Shown: positions 19,800-31,248 of the stretch, one piece after another
Layout: each line of letters starts with the position of its first letter
Position numbering within the stretch: the first letter of the stretch is position 1
Assembly (NCBI RefSeq): GCF_000739455.1
Contig: NZ_CP009211.1
Coordinates: forward strand, 1,933,458 to 1,997,457
Direction of reading: 5' to 3'
Length of the DNA stretch: 64,000 bases
From: Corynebacterium imitans
Lineage (GTDB): Bacteria; Actinomycetota; Actinomycetes; Mycobacteriales; Mycobacteriaceae
Notes under the pieces: model-generated
Seen by the model: only the letters and a program-made list of their open reading frames with translations
Told to the model about the DNA's origin: nothing
Database searches by the model: none
Translations under genes and position numbers: made by a program

Positions 19800-20210
19800 T
19801 TACTTGTTGGGGAACCAGATCGCGATCTCGCGCTCAGCGGATTCCGGGGAGTCGGAGCCGTGGACGACGTTTTCGCCAACGGTCAGTGCGAAATCACCGC
19901 GGATGGTACCCGGGGTGGCCTTTTCGACCGGGTGGGTGCCGCCGGCCAGCTGGCGCCATGCGGCAATGGCAGACTCGCCCTCAACGATGCCTGCGACCAG
20001 CGGTGCGGACGTGATGAAATCGACGAGCTCACCGAAGAACGGCTTGTCCTTGTGCTCTGCGTAGTGCTTCTCAGCGGTTTCACGGTCAGCGGTGCGCAGG
20101 TCCATCTCAACCAGCTTGAGGCCCTTGCGCTCGATGCGGGAAATGATTTCGCCGACGTGGCCGTTGGCAACACCGTCGGGCTTGATCAGAATCAGAGTGC
20201 GTTCAGTCAT
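19800..20210 (-). CDS. ndk: Nucleoside diphosphate kinase
   Basis: 136 aa. [20 protein letters not shown], the Arg/Thr-rich substrate region, and the phospho-histidine motif [20 protein letters not shown] are canonical. It transfers the gamma-phosphate of ATP to NDPs through the His in VHGSD. Length is standard. It is followed by a clear terminator and preceded after 14 bp by a small membrane protein gene. Confidence 0.98.
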   Translation of the reverse strand: MTERTLILIKPDGVANGHVGEIISRIERKGLKLVEMDLRTADRETAEKHYAEHKDKPFFGELVDFITSAPLVAGIVEGESAIAAWRQLAGGTHPVEKATPGTIRGDFALTVGENVVHGSDSPESAEREIAIWFPNK

Positions 20211-20224
20211 GGCCCAAACTTTAC

Positions 20225-20530
20225 CTAAAGGTCGTCCACGATGCGCATTGCGTCAGCGCGTGTGGCATCTCGTTTCCACAGCTGCACCTGCCGCACCGCA
20301 GTTTCCGTATTTCCTTCTCGTTTCATGTTCGCGATGGTCTCGCGCTGGTCGCCGCTAAGCACAAGATCAGGTGCCGCGCGCAGCCGGTATTGCAGGACAA
20401 GCCACGTCACAAGCGCAAGTGACGCGCCAACGATGGCAAGCGGGCCAACCCAGGCAGGTAGGGAAAGCATCGCCGCACCCACGGCGAGTATGGACAGCAC
20501 GGCGGCAATGACGAGGAGGACGTGGCGCAT
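20225..20530 (-). CDS. Small two-TM membrane protein of unknown function
   Basis: 101 aa. Two hydrophobic helices (about 4-22, [19 protein letters not shown], and 28-46, [19 protein letters not shown]) precede a soluble tail ([20 protein letters not shown], then [20 protein letters not shown]). The tail resembles a short helical domain with an Arg/Asp-rich end. I recognise no named family. It starts 28 bp from a divergent acyl-CoA synthetase gene and ends 14 bp before ndk, so it is probably co-transcribed with ndk. Confidence 0.7.
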   Translation of the reverse strand: MRHVLLVIAAVLSILAVGAAMLSLPAWVGPLAIVGASLALVTWLVLQYRLRAAPDLVLSGDQRETIANMKREGNTETAVRQVQLWKRDATRADAMRIVDDL

Positions 20531-20558
20531 GTGTTTGAAGCTACTAAGCTTTTCGTCG

Positions 20559-22019
20559 ATGTTCCAGCATGTGCCAATTCACCAGCTCGCTTTAGGCCAT
20601 GGCCGCCCCGACGCGCCCGCTTTGACAGACCTCACCGCCGGTACGACCGTGACGTATGGCCAGTTGAGTGAGCTCGCAGCGAACGTTGCACATGTGTTGG
20701 CCCGCACTCCGCTGCCCGATCGATCCGTGCTCGCCGTCCAGTTGCCCAACTCTGTAGAGTTTGCCTCCGTTATTCTGGGGATTTCTCAGGCGGGAGCCAC
20801 AACAAGTCTTATCGGGCCGCTGCTGCGCGACCACGAAGCGCAACACCTCGCAGAGCTTGCCGACGCGAACGTTGAGGTAGGGATCATCCGGATGGCTCAG
20901 GCACGCGCGCTGATTCAGGGCAAGGCACCGGAGGGTTGGCCGCCGCTGTCTTCTGCGGCACGCGTCGACGATGCAGCCACCGATCGCGGCGACGCTCTCG
21001 CGTTTATCCCCTTCTCGTCAGGCACGACGGGGCTGCAGAAGGCAGTCGGGTTGCCGGGGGCGTCGGTAAGCGCGAATATGGCGCAATTCGCGGCGGCGAT
21101 CGCAAAAAGTGGCGTGGGCGAGCACACGCCAACAATGTCGCCCTTGCCGTTTTCCCACATCTACGGCCTGACCGCGCTGCTGCTCACGCCACTGATGCTC
21201 GGCCACCACATCGTTACGATGCAGCGCTTCGAACCCGCGCTGTTCTCACGCGCGCACCGGGACTATGACGTAAAGCTGACGTTCATCGCTCCCCCGCTTG
21301 CGCGCGTGCTCGCGACAGCACCACCGGAGGATTTCGCTGCGCTCGAGTTGATCATCAGCGGTGCCGACCGCCTGGATCCGGCGGTAGCCCGCGCTGTAGA
21401 GCAGCGCCTGGGTGCGAGTGTAATTCAGGGCTACGGGATGACGGAGACGTCGCCCGTGACGTTCGTTGGAGTGCGCGGTGAAACACCGCCCGACTCTGTC
21501 GGTTTCCCGCTGCCGGGCACGCGCTTTCGCCTTGGGACGCATGGCGAGCTTTCGGTTGCCGGCCCGCAGCTGATGCGCGGCTACCTTGGGCACGCCCCCA
21601 TTGGCGAGTGGTTTGATACCGGCGACCTCGCACGGGTTGGCGAGCACGGCGAGCTCTACCTCGTCGGGCGCGCGAAAGACACCATCAAGTACAAGGGCTA
21701 CCAGGTCGCCCCCGCGGAGCTCGAGGCGGTACTCACCCAGCATGAGGCGATTGCCGACGCCGCCGTGACCGAGTTCGACCTCAATGGCACGGAGGTCCCG
21801 CGCGCGTTCGTGGTCCGAACCCCGGGTGCCGCGCTGGACGAATCCGACGTCATCGACTTCGTTGCAGCCCACGTTGCGCCGTACAAGAAAGTGCGCGTAG
21901 TCGATTTCGTCGACGAGATCCCCCGCAGCGCCGCCGGAAAGATCCTGCGCACCACGCTGCGTGACTTGCCGCGTGCGTCTACCTTTCCGGGTCCTCCGCA
22001 GTGCCCAGATGCTGAGTGA
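20559..22019 (+). CDS. AMP-binding acyl-CoA synthetase/ligase
   Basis: 486 aa from ATG 20559 (MFQHVPIHQLALGHGRPDAP); the longer open frame would overlap the divergent gene. Adenylation motifs are FIPFSSGTTGLQKAV (P-loop), QGYGMTETSPVTF, WFDTGDLARVGEHGELYLVG, DTIKYKGYQVAPAELE and the catalytic Lys in RSAAGKILR. This is the 4-coumarate/medium-chain acyl-CoA ligase class, but the acid substrate cannot be fixed. The usual Gly after the P-loop Lys is replaced by Ala (QKAV for PKG). Its 3' end overlaps the convergent DUF4233 gene by 41 bp. Confidence 0.88.
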   Translation: MFQHVPIHQLALGHGRPDAPALTDLTAGTTVTYGQLSELAANVAHVLARTPLPDRSVLAVQLPNSVEFASVILGISQAGATTSLIGPLLRDHEAQHLAELADANVEVGIIRMAQARALIQGKAPEGWPPLSSAARVDDAATDRGDALAFIPFSSGTTGLQKAVGLPGASVSANMAQFAAAIAKSGVGEHTPTMSPLPFSHIYGLTALLLTPLMLGHHIVTMQRFEPALFSRAHRDYDVKLTFIAPPLARVLATAPPEDFAALELIISGADRLDPAVARAVEQRLGASVIQGYGMTETSPVTFVGVRGETPPDSVGFPLPGTRFRLGTHGELSVAGPQLMRGYLGHAPIGEWFDTGDLARVGEHGELYLVGRAKDTIKYKGYQVAPAELEAVLTQHEAIADAAVTEFDLNGTEVPRAFVVRTPGAALDESDVIDFVAAHVAPYKKVRVVDFVDEIPRSAAGKILRTTLRDLPRASTFPGPPQCPDAE

Positions 22020-22461
22020 CCAGGTAGCCGGCCCGCATCCGCTGCAGCATTTCGGAGCGCAGCTTAATGATGAAGAACCATACGATGCCGAAGGTAATGC
22101 CCACCACGGTGACCGACCAGTGGATGAAGAATCCGAAGATGAGCGGCACCTGGAGCGCTAAGTCCACCCAGAGCATTCCCGGACGTTTTTGGAAGAACGC
22201 AGCGATGATGTGCGCAACCCCAATCACGGTCACGTAGACCCAATTGAAGGTGGTCCACAGCGCGCCTTCTTCAACCTTGAGGATTACGGTGAGGATGAGC
22301 AGGATGGTGATCGCTTCCATGATCAGCGTGCCTGCGAGCACGCCAGTCAACCCCTCCATCGGGTCTTTGACTGGCGTTTTCCCGGGGCCAAGCGGCCCCA
22401 TTTCCGGTTCGCGGCGGAAGCGTGCGCGTCGGGGGGTGTTCTGGTCAGCCATGAGACTCAT
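21979..22461 (-). CDS. DUF4233 membrane protein
   Basis: 160 aa. A basic N-terminus is followed by about four TM helices (GVLAGTLIMEAITILLILTV, FNWVYVTVIGVAHIIAAF, WVDLALQVPLIFGFFIHW, VTVVGITFGIVWFFII). DUF4233 proteins typically lie between folC and ndk in actinobacteria; here a ligase gene intervenes. ATG 22461 overlaps the ligase stop as ATGA; ATG 22452 is a second option. Function is unknown. Confidence 0.85.
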   Translation of the reverse strand: MSLMADQNTPRRARFRREPEMGPLGPGKTPVKDPMEGLTGVLAGTLIMEAITILLILTVILKVEEGALWTTFNWVYVTVIGVAHIIAAFFQKRPGMLWVDLALQVPLIFGFFIHWSVTVVGITFGIVWFFIIKLRSEMLQRMRAGYLVTQHLGTAEDPER

Positions 22462-23354
22462 CGTATCCGTGTTGCGGGTTCGGCCATAACTGCTGCGAGC
22501 AGCTCGGCGACGTGACCGGCAACGTCGACGCCGGTGACTTCCGTGAGCGAGGCAAATTGTGCGTTCGAGTTCACCTCACCCACAAGCGGCGTTGCGGCAT
22601 CCAGGAAGTCGACCGAACCGACCTCCAAGCCGAGGGCGTCCATCGCTGCGCGCGCCGTGTCCACGTACTCCGTCGGTGGGGTCCACGGCTCAGCACGCCC
22701 TCCACCGGTGATGTTGGCGCGGAAGTCTCCTCCCGTGCCGTAGCGGCGCATCGCGACGACGGGCTCGCGCCCCACCATGTAGATGCGCGCGTCACGGCCG
22801 TGGGAGGCGGCGATGTATTCCTCCACGATGACGGGCGCCGGGTACGCTGCGCGCAGAAACGCAATGAGTTCTGCGCGGTCTCGCACCAGCTCCACGCCCT
22901 GGCCCCACGATCCGACGGCGCGCTTGGCCACCGCAGGGTAGCCGAGTGATTCTTCAACGGCGCCCGAAAACGCACTTGCTGCCCACTCTTCGGGCTCGAG
23001 GTTTCGGTAGACGAGTGGCGCGGTGCAGGTCCGCGGGTGCGCGATGCCTGCCGCGCTGAGCACGGCGTGCGTGTAGGCCTTGTTGTCACAGGCCGCAATC
23101 GCGGCCGCGGAGTTGATCGCGCGCACGCCCGCGGCTTCGAGTTGGGCGACGGCCGCCACGTCCTTGTCCATAATCAGCGCCGCCCGCGGCAGACTTACGT
23201 CGCGCCCTGCGAGTTGCGCCAGCGCCTCGTCGGTACTGATGCGCTGCAAGTCCACCCCCAACGCGGACGCAGCGCGTATCAGCTCCGTGAACTGCCACTC
23301 GAACTTGTCCCAGTGCAGCCAACGGTTGGTGACCAGCCACGCGTGCTTAGCCAT
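22458..23354 (-). CDS. RimK-like ATP-grasp ligase
   Basis: 298 aa. The C-terminal two thirds form an ATP-grasp domain: YPAVAKRAVGSWGQGVELVR binds nucleotide, VIVEEYIAASHGRDARIYMV is the central strand-loop, and VDFLDAATPLVGEVNSNAQF carries the metal-binding Glu and Asn. This is the RimK/LysX class, which joins amino acids such as glutamate to a protein or small molecule. The start overlaps folC by 8 bp and the stop overlaps DUF4233 by 4 bp, so the three are translationally coupled. The substrate is unknown; the folC link makes glutamate attachment conceivable, but that is inference only. Confidence 0.82.
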   Translation of the reverse strand: MAKHAWLVTNRWLHWDKFEWQFTELIRAASALGVDLQRISTDEALAQLAGRDVSLPRAALIMDKDVAAVAQLEAAGVRAINSAAAIAACDNKAYTHAVLSAAGIAHPRTCTAPLVYRNLEPEEWAASAFSGAVEESLGYPAVAKRAVGSWGQGVELVRDRAELIAFLRAAYPAPVIVEEYIAASHGRDARIYMVGREPVVAMRRYGTGGDFRANITGGGRAEPWTPPTEYVDTARAAMDALGLEVGSVDFLDAATPLVGEVNSNAQFASLTEVTGVDVAGHVAELLAAVMAEPATRIR

Positions 23355-24966
23355 TGCCGCCTTGCGCGTCGGCGGTGAGGAAGGCGCGCGCGTCGCCGGC
23401 GGTGGCGACGGATCCGGTGATCATCACGCCCATGCCGTCCTCGTCGGCCTCCTCCGCGATCTCGCGGGCGAGTTCGATCGCCGCGGGCAAATGCGCTTCA
23501 ACACGGACCCGGTCGTCGCCGAAGATTGCGTACGCGAGCTCGGCGAGTTCGTAAGCGTCCATGGCGCGCGGCGAGGAGTTCTGCGTGATCACGACTTCGC
23601 GCAGCTCCGGCTCGAGCGCCGTGAGCATGGCGGAGGCGTCCTTGTCGGCGAAGATCGACACCACGCCGACGAGACCCGCGTAGTTGAAGTCGCGGCGGAG
23701 TGCGGCGGCGAGGGTGCGTACGCCGTGGGGATTGTGCGCGGCGTCGACAAGCAGCACGGGCGCGGTGCCGAAGCGCTCGATGCGGCCCGGGACCCGCACG
23801 CGGTCGAAGCCTTCGCGGACGGCGTCGAGGTCGAGCGGGTGCTCGCGGGTGACCCCGAAGAAGGCCTCGACCGCGGCGAGCGCAAGTGACGCGTTGGCCG
23901 CCTGGTGCGCGCCGGCGAGCGGGAGGAAGATGTCGTTGTAGTCGCCGCCCAAGCCGCGCAGGTCAAGCTGCTGCCCGCCGACGGCCACCGTGGAGGCACC
24001 GACGCTGAACTCGCTACCCGCGCGCGCGACGATGGCGTCGACCTCCACCGCGCGCTCGAGTACCGCGCGCATCGCTTCCGGCTCCTGCTCGGCGACGACG
24101 GCGATGTTTTCCGCTGGCCCGAGTCCGTCAGCACCGCGAGCTTTGATGATCCCTGCCTTCTGGGCGGCGATCTCGGTCAGCGTGTCCCCGAGGAAGCCCT
24201 GGTGGTCGAGCCCGATCGGGGTAATTGCTGCGACGTCAGCGTCGGCGACGTTGGTCGCATCCCACGTCCCGCCCATGCCGACCTCAACCACGGCGACGTC
24301 GACAGGTGCGTCGGCAAACGCGACGTACGCCATCGCCACGAGCACCTCGAAGCGGCTCAGCGGGGTGGCGAATTTCGCGTCGACCAGCTGGAGATAGGGC
24401 GCGAGCTCGTCGTAAATCTCGGCGAGCCGCCCCGGTGCGATCTCAGTGCCGTCGATCTCGATCGTCTCGGTCACACGCGTCAGCTCGGGGCTCGTGAATA
24501 GGCCAACGCGGTGGCCGAGCGCGCGCAGCAGCGACGCGGTCATGCGCGCGGTCGACGTTTTCCCGTTCGTGCCCGCGACCTGGATCACCTTCAGTGTGCG
24601 CTCGGGTGAGCCAAGCAGGTCCAGCAGCATGGCGATCCGGTCCAGGCTCGGGTTCGGGTCGGTTGCCCCGGCGCGCGCGTCGAGCTCCGCGTTGAGCCGC
24701 TCGAGCGCGGCGTGGTCGAAGGGCTCCTCGCTGACGCTTGCTTCATCGCCCGCGAGCTCGCCAACGCGCACGCCGACGAGGTCCGCGAGATGCTTCAGCT
24801 CGCCGTCCTCCGGCTCCGGCTCGATGCGCTCCTGCTCGGTCCCGCCGAGGTTGAGCGTGATGCCGCTGTCGGTCATGGAGAGGCGGCCGAACTCAGTGTC
24901 GCGCTCCGGGTGCAGCTCGCCGTACGGTCCGCGTTCGCGGGGAGTGTCCTCGTCGTGCTCAGTCAT
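23347..24966 (-). CDS. folC: Folylpolyglutamate synthase / dihydrofolate synthase
   Basis: 539 aa. About 95 extra N-terminal residues, rich in Glu and Asp, precede the ligase core; the core motifs are VIQVAGTNGKTSTARM (P-loop), LFTSPELTRVTETI, VEVGMGGTWDATN and LLVDAAHNPHGVRTLA. It adds glutamate to dihydropteroate or folates. An internal ATG near 24876 (MTDSGITLN) might be the real start, because the N-terminal extension is poorly conserved in the family. It follows valS by 9 bp, the normal valS-folC order. Confidence 0.93.
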   Translation of the reverse strand: MTEHDEDTPRERGPYGELHPERDTEFGRLSMTDSGITLNLGGTEQERIEPEPEDGELKHLADLVGVRVGELAGDEASVSEEPFDHAALERLNAELDARAGATDPNPSLDRIAMLLDLLGSPERTLKVIQVAGTNGKTSTARMTASLLRALGHRVGLFTSPELTRVTETIEIDGTEIAPGRLAEIYDELAPYLQLVDAKFATPLSRFEVLVAMAYVAFADAPVDVAVVEVGMGGTWDATNVADADVAAITPIGLDHQGFLGDTLTEIAAQKAGIIKARGADGLGPAENIAVVAEQEPEAMRAVLERAVEVDAIVARAGSEFSVGASTVAVGGQQLDLRGLGGDYNDIFLPLAGAHQAANASLALAAVEAFFGVTREHPLDLDAVREGFDRVRVPGRIERFGTAPVLLVDAAHNPHGVRTLAAALRRDFNYAGLVGVVSIFADKDASAMLTALEPELREVVITQNSSPRAMDAYELAELAYAIFGDDRVRVEAHLPAAIELAREIAEEADEDGMGVMITGSVATAGDARAFLTADAQGGNG

Positions 24967-24975
24967 ACCCGCAGT

Positions 24976-27717
24976 CTACTTCTGCGGCAGCGCGTCGAGA
25001 CGTGCGGTGACGCGCTCGAACTCTTCCTGCGCGACCTTCTGGCGCACCTTGATCTTCTCCACCACCTGCTCCGGCGCGTTCGCCAGGAACTGCTCGTTCG
25101 CCAGCTTGGCACCAGTGGTATCCAGCTCCTTTTGGGCTGCGGCGAGTTCCTTTTCCAGGCGCTTGCGCTCGGCGGCGACGTCGACGGTGCCGGAGGTGTC
25201 CAGCGCGACATCAAGGTTCGCCTTGCTCAGTCGCATTTCAATGCTTGCCGACGCCGCGAAGTCCTCCGCCGGTGCCTCAACCCGCGCAATCTGGCGCACC
25301 ATGTCTTCCTGCGCGCCGAGGTCAGCGTAGGCGAAGTCCAGCTTCGCCGGCACTTTCTGCGAGGGCTTGACCCCCTGGTCGGCGCGGAAGCGGCGCAGCT
25401 CGGTGATCAGCTTGATGGAATCCTCGATGCGGCGGCGCGCCTCCAGGTCGGCCTCTGCCCCACCGTTGGTGTCGTCGGCGGTCGGCCACGCGGCGATCGT
25501 GACCGTCTCCTCGCCGGTGAGCGCCGTCCACAGCACCTCGGTGAGAAACGGCATGGTCGGGTGCAGCAGGCGCAGCAGGACGTCGAGGACGCGCCCCAGC
25601 ACGATCTGTGTGGTGCGGCCGCGCTCCTTTTCTTCCGCTGACGCGTCAGCAGCAGCGCGCGGGATCTGCGTCTTCGCGATCTCGAGGTACCAGTCGCACA
25701 GTTCGTCCCACGCGAAGTGGTAGATGGCCTCGTTGGCCTTGGCGAACTGGTAGTCGTCCAGGTAAGCGTCCACGCGGGCGCGGAGTTCTTCGGCGCGGTC
25801 GAGGATCCAGCGGTCGGCGTCGGTGAGCGTGCCGCGCTCCGGCAGCTCGCCCACGGCCGCACCGTTCATCAGGGCGAACTTCGTCGCGTTGTACAGCTTG
25901 GTGGCGAAGTTGCGGGCGGCGACGGCGTGATCGTCGCCGATCGGCAGGTCCACGCCCGGGTTCGCGCCGCGGGCGAGGGCGAAGCGCAGTGCGTCCGCGC
26001 CGAAGCGCTCGACCCAGTCCATGGGGTCGATGCCGTTGCCCAAAGACTTCGACATCTTGCGACCCTTTTCGTCGCGCACCAGGCCGTGCAGGTACAGGTC
26101 CGTGAACGGGACCTGCGGGCGGCCGTCGGTACCTTCGCCGAGCACCTCGGGCGTGGTCTCGCCAGCAAAGGTGCCGAACATCATCATGCGCGCCACCCAG
26201 AAGAACAGGATGTCGTAGGCGGTCACCAGCACCGAAGTCGGGTAGAACTTCGCCAACTCCGGGGTCTTCTCCGGCCAGCCCATGGTGGAAAACGGCCACA
26301 GGGCGGAGGAGAACCAGGTGTCCAGCACGTCCGGGTCCTGCTCGTAGCCTGCCGGCGGCTCCTCGTCAGGTCCGACGCAAACCACGTCGCGCTCGCCCTT
26401 TTCGTCTTCCGGCCCGTACCAGATCGGGATGCGGTGGCCCCACCACAGCTGCCGCGAGATGGTCCAGTCGTGCATGTTGTCCACCCAGTCGAAGTAGCGC
26501 TTCTCCATCGACTCGGGGTGGATCTTCGTATCGCCGTTACGCACCGCGTCGCCCGACATCTGGGCGAGCTTGTCCACCTTGACAAACCACTGCAGGCTCA
26601 GGCGCGGCTCGATCGGTTCCCCGGAGCGCTCCGAGTGACCCACCGAGTGCACATACGGGCGCACTTCCTTAACGATGCGGCCCTGCTCGGCCAGCGCTTC
26701 ACGCACGGCGACGCGTGCCTCTTCCCGCGGCATGCCGTCGAAGCGGGTGCCGGTGTTGGCGATGCGGCCCTGCTCGTCCATGATGATGGGCATGTCCAGG
26801 TCGTGGCGCAGGCCCATCTCGTAGTCGTTCGGGTCGTGCGCAGGCGTGATCTTCACCGCGCCGGTGCCGAGTTCCATGTCGACGTAGTCGTCGGCGATGA
26901 CCTTCAGCTTCAGGTCGTCGCGCAGCGGGTGTGCGAACTCCTGGCCGATCAGGTGTGCGTAGCGCTCGTCGTCCGGGTGGACCGCGATGGCGACGTCGCC
27001 CAGCATCGTCTCGACGCGGGTGGTGGCGACGACGAGGTGCGGCTCGGCGTCGTCAAGCGAGCCGTAGCGGATAGAGACGAACTCACCCTCGACGTCCTTG
27101 TACACGACCTCAATGTCGGACACCGCGGTCTCAAGCACCGGCGACCAGTTCACCAGGCGGTAGTCGCGGTAAACCATGCCCGCGTCGTACAGCTGCTTGA
27201 AGATGGTCTGCACAGCCTTCGACAGGCCCTCATCCAAGGTGAAACGCTCTCGCGACCAGTCGACGGAGTCACCGATGGCTCGCATCTGCGTGGTAATCGT
27301 GCCGCCGTACTGCTCTTTCCACTCCCAGACGCGGTCGATAAACTCCTCGCGGCCGTAGTCGTAGCGGTCCTTGCCCTCCTCGGCCTTCAGTTTCGTCTCG
27401 ACTTTGGTCTGGGTAGCGATGCCGGCGTGATCCATGCCCGGCAACCACAGCACCTCGTATCCCTGCATGCGCTTGCGGCGCACCAGGGAATCCATCAGCG
27501 TGTGGTCGAGGGCGTGGCCCATGTGCAGCTGACCGGTCACGTTCGGCGGCGGCAGCATGATGGAGTAGGCGGGCTTGTCCGAGCTGGGATCCGCCTCAAA
27601 GTACCCCTTGTCCACCCATCGCTGATAGATGGTCGACTCGTGGTCGCCGGGCTCCCAGCTCTTGGGCAGAGCGTCCGCGCGGTTGTTGCCTACTTGATCA
27701 TTCCTCGCATCAGTCAC
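24976..27717 (-). CDS. valS: Valyl-tRNA synthetase
   Basis: 913 aa, full length. The class I signatures are [17 protein letters not shown] (HIGH type, near 47) and [11 protein letters not shown] (KMSKS, near 553). The editing domain ([12 protein letters not shown]) and the C-terminal coiled-coil tRNA-binding arm ([20 protein letters not shown]) are present. It charges tRNA-Val and removes misactivated threonine. The start is ATG 27717. Confidence 0.98.
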   Translation of the reverse strand: MTDARNDQVGNNRADALPKSWEPGDHESTIYQRWVDKGYFEADPSSDKPAYSIMLPPPNVTGQLHMGHALDHTLMDSLVRRKRMQGYEVLWLPGMDHAGIATQTKVETKLKAEEGKDRYDYGREEFIDRVWEWKEQYGGTITTQMRAIGDSVDWSRERFTLDEGLSKAVQTIFKQLYDAGMVYRDYRLVNWSPVLETAVSDIEVVYKDVEGEFVSIRYGSLDDAEPHLVVATTRVETMLGDVAIAVHPDDERYAHLIGQEFAHPLRDDLKLKVIADDYVDMELGTGAVKITPAHDPNDYEMGLRHDLDMPIIMDEQGRIANTGTRFDGMPREEARVAVREALAEQGRIVKEVRPYVHSVGHSERSGEPIEPRLSLQWFVKVDKLAQMSGDAVRNGDTKIHPESMEKRYFDWVDNMHDWTISRQLWWGHRIPIWYGPEDEKGERDVVCVGPDEEPPAGYEQDPDVLDTWFSSALWPFSTMGWPEKTPELAKFYPTSVLVTAYDILFFWVARMMMFGTFAGETTPEVLGEGTDGRPQVPFTDLYLHGLVRDEKGRKMSKSLGNGIDPMDWVERFGADALRFALARGANPGVDLPIGDDHAVAARNFATKLYNATKFALMNGAAVGELPERGTLTDADRWILDRAEELRARVDAYLDDYQFAKANEAIYHFAWDELCDWYLEIAKTQIPRAAADASAEEKERGRTTQIVLGRVLDVLLRLLHPTMPFLTEVLWTALTGEETVTIAAWPTADDTNGGAEADLEARRRIEDSIKLITELRRFRADQGVKPSQKVPAKLDFAYADLGAQEDMVRQIARVEAPAEDFAASASIEMRLSKANLDVALDTSGTVDVAAERKRLEKELAAAQKELDTTGAKLANEQFLANAPEQVVEKIKVRQKVAQEEFERVTARLDALPQK

Positions 27718-27739
27718 GCTTGCCCATCATAGTCCCCGC

Positions 27740-28798
<1,059 letters not shown>

Positions 28799-28887
28799 TC
28801 AAGCATGAGCCGGTGGGTTCGCTCCCCCCGTTTGGGCGCTTTTCCGCAGGAAAATGTGGGCTTTTTCTTCAGGCTGGGACATTGGGG

Positions 28888-28902
28888 GTGCCAGTAGGGC
28901 AC
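28888..28902. promoter_or_regulatory. Short inverted repeat in the mdh-TetR divergent region
   Basis: GTGCC-AGTAG-GGCAC lies 71-85 bp before the TetR GTG and 174-188 bp before the mdh ATG, in a 258-bp gap. It is a possible operator for the adjacent regulator. Nothing else clear is seen in the gap apart from an AT-rich tract at 28851-28872. Confidence 0.3.
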
Positions 28903-28972
28903 GATGGAGGCGTATGGCCGCAACGCGGCGACCGGCGTTTGCGCCAACCGGTTGGAGAGACAAGGAGACACT

Positions 28973-29743
28973 GTGACGCCGCTGCCTGAAAAGCACACCG
29001 CAGACGCTTCGACCCCGCCGCTCGACGCCCCCGCTGACGCCACAGTTGATGAGGTCGTGGCCACCGCGCTGCGCATGTTCGCGGACGCGGGCTTCCACGC
29101 CACGAAGCTGGAGGACATCGCGAAGGCGTCCGGCATGTCCAAGCGGAAAATCCACTACAACTTCGGCGACAAGAAAGGCCTGTATGCTCGCGCCGTGCTG
29201 CGCGCGCTGGAGCAGCTGCGCCCGCCGGAGTCCGTCCTCAACCGCTCCTACGCGGTGCCCGTCGAGGGCATGCGCCGCTTTATCGACGCCCTGTATATGG
29301 CCATCAAGGACCACCCGGACGCGGTCGTGATCCTGCTGCGCGAGCAGCTCGACCCGGCCCTCGAGGACGCAGACTCGCTCTTTTCCCAGCGGCCTGAGGA
29401 CGTCGCCCTGCACTTGGAGCGCCTGCTGCTCATCGGCCAGGATTCGGGCGCGTTCCGTCCCGGCATCTCCGCCGACGACGTACTTTTGCTGCTGATTTCG
29501 CTTTGCTTCTTCCCCGCCGGGGTGGGCGATGTCGCCCAGGGCCTGCGGGGCGTGGACTTCCGCTCGGAGCGCAACGTCACGGGGATGCGCCGCATGGTTA
29601 TCGACACCGTGATCGCGTTTCTGACCACGAGCATTTCGCCCTCCGGCTACGACAGCTACCTGGAGGCTACCCCGCCGACGCCTGCTGAGGACTCCTCGGA
29701 CAACCACGACTACCTCAGCGAGCCCGAGGGCGGGATCTACTAG
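28973..29743 (+). CDS. TetR family regulator divergent from mdh
   Basis: 256 aa from GTG 28973, with AAGGAG 6 nt upstream; the frame is open to ATG 28904, but that codon has no ribosome binding site. A 24-residue Pro/Asp-rich lead precedes the DNA-binding domain ([32 protein letters not shown]). The C-terminal half ([20 protein letters not shown]) should form the ligand pocket. Divergence from mdh hints at control of mdh or of itself. It ends 7 bp before the convergent clpX stop. Confidence 0.85.
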   Translation: MTPLPEKHTADASTPPLDAPADATVDEVVATALRMFADAGFHATKLEDIAKASGMSKRKIHYNFGDKKGLYARAVLRALEQLRPPESVLNRSYAVPVEGMRRFIDALYMAIKDHPDAVVILLREQLDPALEDADSLFSQRPEDVALHLERLLLIGQDSGAFRPGISADDVLLLLISLCFFPAGVGDVAQGLRGVDFRSERNVTGMRRMVIDTVIAFLTTSISPSGYDSYLEATPPTPAEDSSDNHDYLSEPEGGIY

Positions 29744-29750
29744 CCAGAGA

Positions 29751-31028
29751 CTACGCCGAGCGCTTCTCGTCGGCGCTCAAGTACTCGGGCTCGGCCTCGC
29801 CACGCACCACCGCGCCGTCGATGATGACCTGGGAGACGCCCTCCCGGTCAGGCAGTTCGTACATGACCGGCACGAGCAGCTCCTCCATGATGCCGCGCAG
29901 ACCACGGGCACCGGTTTTGCGCTCTGCGGCTTTGTCGGCGATGAGTCCCAGCGCGTCGTCGCTAAGCACGAGCTCCGCGCCGTCCATGGCGAACAGGCGC
30001 TCGTACTGCTTGACCAGGGAGTTCTTCGGCTCGGTGAGCACGCGCACCATCGCTTCGCGGTCGAGGTCTTCGACAGTGGCGATCACGGGCAGGCGGCCGA
30101 TGAACTCGGGGATCAGGCCGAACTTGACCAGGTCGCCGGGCTGCACGCTGGCCAGCAGGTTCGCCTCGTCGCGCTCATCCTTGGAGTCAATCTCGGCGCC
30201 GAAGCCGATGCCCTTCTTGCCCACGCGCTCCGCGATGACCTTGTCCAGGCCCGCGAACGCGCCGGCGACGATGAACAGGATGTTCGTCGTGTCCAGCTGG
30301 ATGAACTCCTGGTTTGGGTGCTTGCGACCGCCCTGCGGGGGCACGGAGGCGACGGTCCCCTCCAGGATCTTCAGCAGCGCCTGCTGCACGCCTTCGCCGG
30401 AGACGTCGCGAGTAATCGAGGGGTTTTCCGACTTCCGCGAAATCTTGTCCACCTCGTCGACGTAGATGATGCCGGTCTGGGCCCGATTGACGTCAAAATC
30501 GGCGGCCTGCAGCAGCTTCAGCAGGATGTTCTCCACGTCCTCGCCCACGTAGCCGGCCTCCGTCAGGCTGGTCGCGTCCGCGATGGCGAAAGGCACGTTC
30601 AGCATTCGCGCCAGCGTCTGCGCCAGGTAGGTCTTGCCGGAACCGGTCGGGCCGAGCAGCAAGATGTTGGACTTGGAGATCTCCACGTCGTCTTCGCGGC
30701 GGCGCGCAGGCGAGACCAGTGTGTCCGCCTTGATGCGCTTGTAGTGGTTGTACACCGCGACCGCCAGCGTGCGCTTGGCCTGATCCTGGCCGATCACGTA
30801 CTGGTCCAAAAACGCGGTGATCTCGGACGGGCGCGGCAGCCGCTCGGACTCGCCCGCCTGGTTCTGCTGCGAGCCTGCGAGCTCCTCCTCGATGATCTCG
30901 TTGCACAGCTCGATGCACTCGTCGCAGATGTACACTCCGCCGCCCGCGATGAGCTTGCGCACCTGCTTCTGGCTCTTGCCACAAAATGAGCACTTGAGCA
31001 GATCCGAGCTGTCGTGTGTTCCTGCCAT
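29751..31028 (-). CDS. clpX: ClpX ATPase, unfoldase subunit of ClpXP
   Basis: 425 aa from ATG 31028 ([20 protein letters not shown]). The zinc-binding domain uses Cys13, Cys16, Cys35 and Cys38. The AAA+ domain has [18 protein letters not shown] (Walker A), [14 protein letters not shown] (Walker B), and the [20 protein letters not shown] region. The IGF-type ClpP-docking loop appears as [11 protein letters not shown]. It unfolds tagged substrates for ClpP. It is separated from clpP2-clpP1 by two plus-strand genes. Confidence 0.97.
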   Translation of the reverse strand: MAGTHDSSDLLKCSFCGKSQKQVRKLIAGGGVYICDECIELCNEIIEEELAGSQQNQAGESERLPRPSEITAFLDQYVIGQDQAKRTLAVAVYNHYKRIKADTLVSPARRREDDVEISKSNILLLGPTGSGKTYLAQTLARMLNVPFAIADATSLTEAGYVGEDVENILLKLLQAADFDVNRAQTGIIYVDEVDKISRKSENPSITRDVSGEGVQQALLKILEGTVASVPPQGGRKHPNQEFIQLDTTNILFIVAGAFAGLDKVIAERVGKKGIGFGAEIDSKDERDEANLLASVQPGDLVKFGLIPEFIGRLPVIATVEDLDREAMVRVLTEPKNSLVKQYERLFAMDGAELVLSDDALGLIADKAAERKTGARGLRGIMEELLVPVMYELPDREGVSQVIIDGAVVRGEAEPEYLSADEKRSA

Positions 31029-31248
31029 GTGAGCTGTCTTCTCCTGAGTTCCTACGATGCACAGTCCGTGGCTGCCTGGCGGCACGCACCCCGGGCCACG
31101 GACGGGGTTGAAAGGATGAACCCCAAGTGTAGTTGCTGCGTCAAACCGGCGACGTACAGGCGCGCATGGAAGCGCCCGCTCCCCACCACGCTCTATTTTC
31201 ACGCACAATGGGGCCTGAGGAGATCACCCCAACATCGAAGGAGCCGCA

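Noticed and set aside
25717..27732. 671-codon open frame antisense to valS
   Set aside because: It is a GC-driven shadow of the third-codon-position bias; the valS frame has full family motifs and this one has none.
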